Shown in pieces: positions 31,553 through 31,578 of a stretch of DNA of 31,578 nucleotides (its first letter is position 1; each line of letters starts with the position of its first letter). Where the stretch lies: contig CANNDT010000051.1 in NCBI GenBank assembly GCA_947503365.1, positions 1-31,578 on the forward strand. The letters run 5' to 3'. The DNA is from CANNDT01 sp945876205. GTDB taxonomy: Bacteria; Acidobacteriota; Vicinamibacteria; Vicinamibacterales; UBA2999. A program made the position numbers and the translations under genes. The notes beneath the pieces are model-generated. The model made no database searches, had not been told where the DNA came from, and saw nothing but the letters and a program-made list of their open reading frames with translations.

Positions 31553-31578
31553 TAGGGGATAGGGGGATAGGGGATAGG
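31553..31578. repeat. G-rich tandem repeat at the window edge
   Basis: Units TAGGGGA, TAGGGGGA and TAGGGGA follow one another and run into the right edge of the window, so the true length cannot be seen. It lies upstream of the lipid kinase gene. Confidence 0.6.

Noticed and set aside
31553..31578. CRISPR-like or telomere-like array
   Set aside because: There are no spacers of regular length, and only three short units are visible.

Overview
The window is GC-rich bacterial chromosome with tightly packed genes on both strands, no phage or transposase genes and no RNA genes that I could see. The gene content suggests a soil-type Acidobacteriota, most plausibly near the Vicinamibacteria. Support comes from several secreted NHL or SMP-30-like beta-propellers, small secreted proteins resembling DUF6152 and DUF5818, and a membrane-fused spermidine-synthase-like protein. 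This placement is inference from gene families; no rRNA marker is present.

Layout. 1-4068: a secreted propeller gene (minus), rlmF, two small secreted proteins, and a decayed second copy of the propeller gene. 4065-9934: a lipid region. An SDR-like epimerase (minus) stands head to head with a plus-strand pair, a fatty acyl-CoA reductase (interrupted by one in-frame stop codon) and an alkylglycerone-phosphate synthase. This pair faces, tail to tail, a minus-strand pair of an HAD phosphatase and a membrane desaturase. Reductase plus synthase is the core chemistry for making alkyl ether lipids. 10045-20117: mostly secreted or membrane proteins of unknown role (DUF6152-like pair, ModA-like binding protein, DUF5818-like pair, NHL propeller, NTF2-like protein, SMP-30-like protein, MHYT sensor), together with a CheY-like receiver, a histone-H1-like basic protein and the spermidine-synthase-like membrane protein. 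20149-21444: an MFS exporter.

21592-25437 is the least ordinary part. It is a three-gene plus-strand cassette encoding (i) a 663-residue protein with eight or nine tandem 29-residue helical repeats followed by a HELTH zinc-peptidase motif, (ii) a 531-residue gingipain/caspase-like (clan CD) cysteine peptidase candidate, and (iii) a small beta-rich protein whose TTG start overlaps the stop codon of the peptidase gene. I do not recognise this as a named system.

25470-31515: a short RNB-domain ribonuclease, a cell-wall amidase with a small membrane protein behind it, and two coupled gene pairs: PssA with a PAP2 phosphatase, and a diacylglycerol-kinase-like lipid kinase with a metallophosphoesterase. 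These, with the ether-lipid region, give the window a clear membrane-lipid theme. Short dispersed repeats lie between genes at several points, and the right edge runs into a G-rich tandem repeat.
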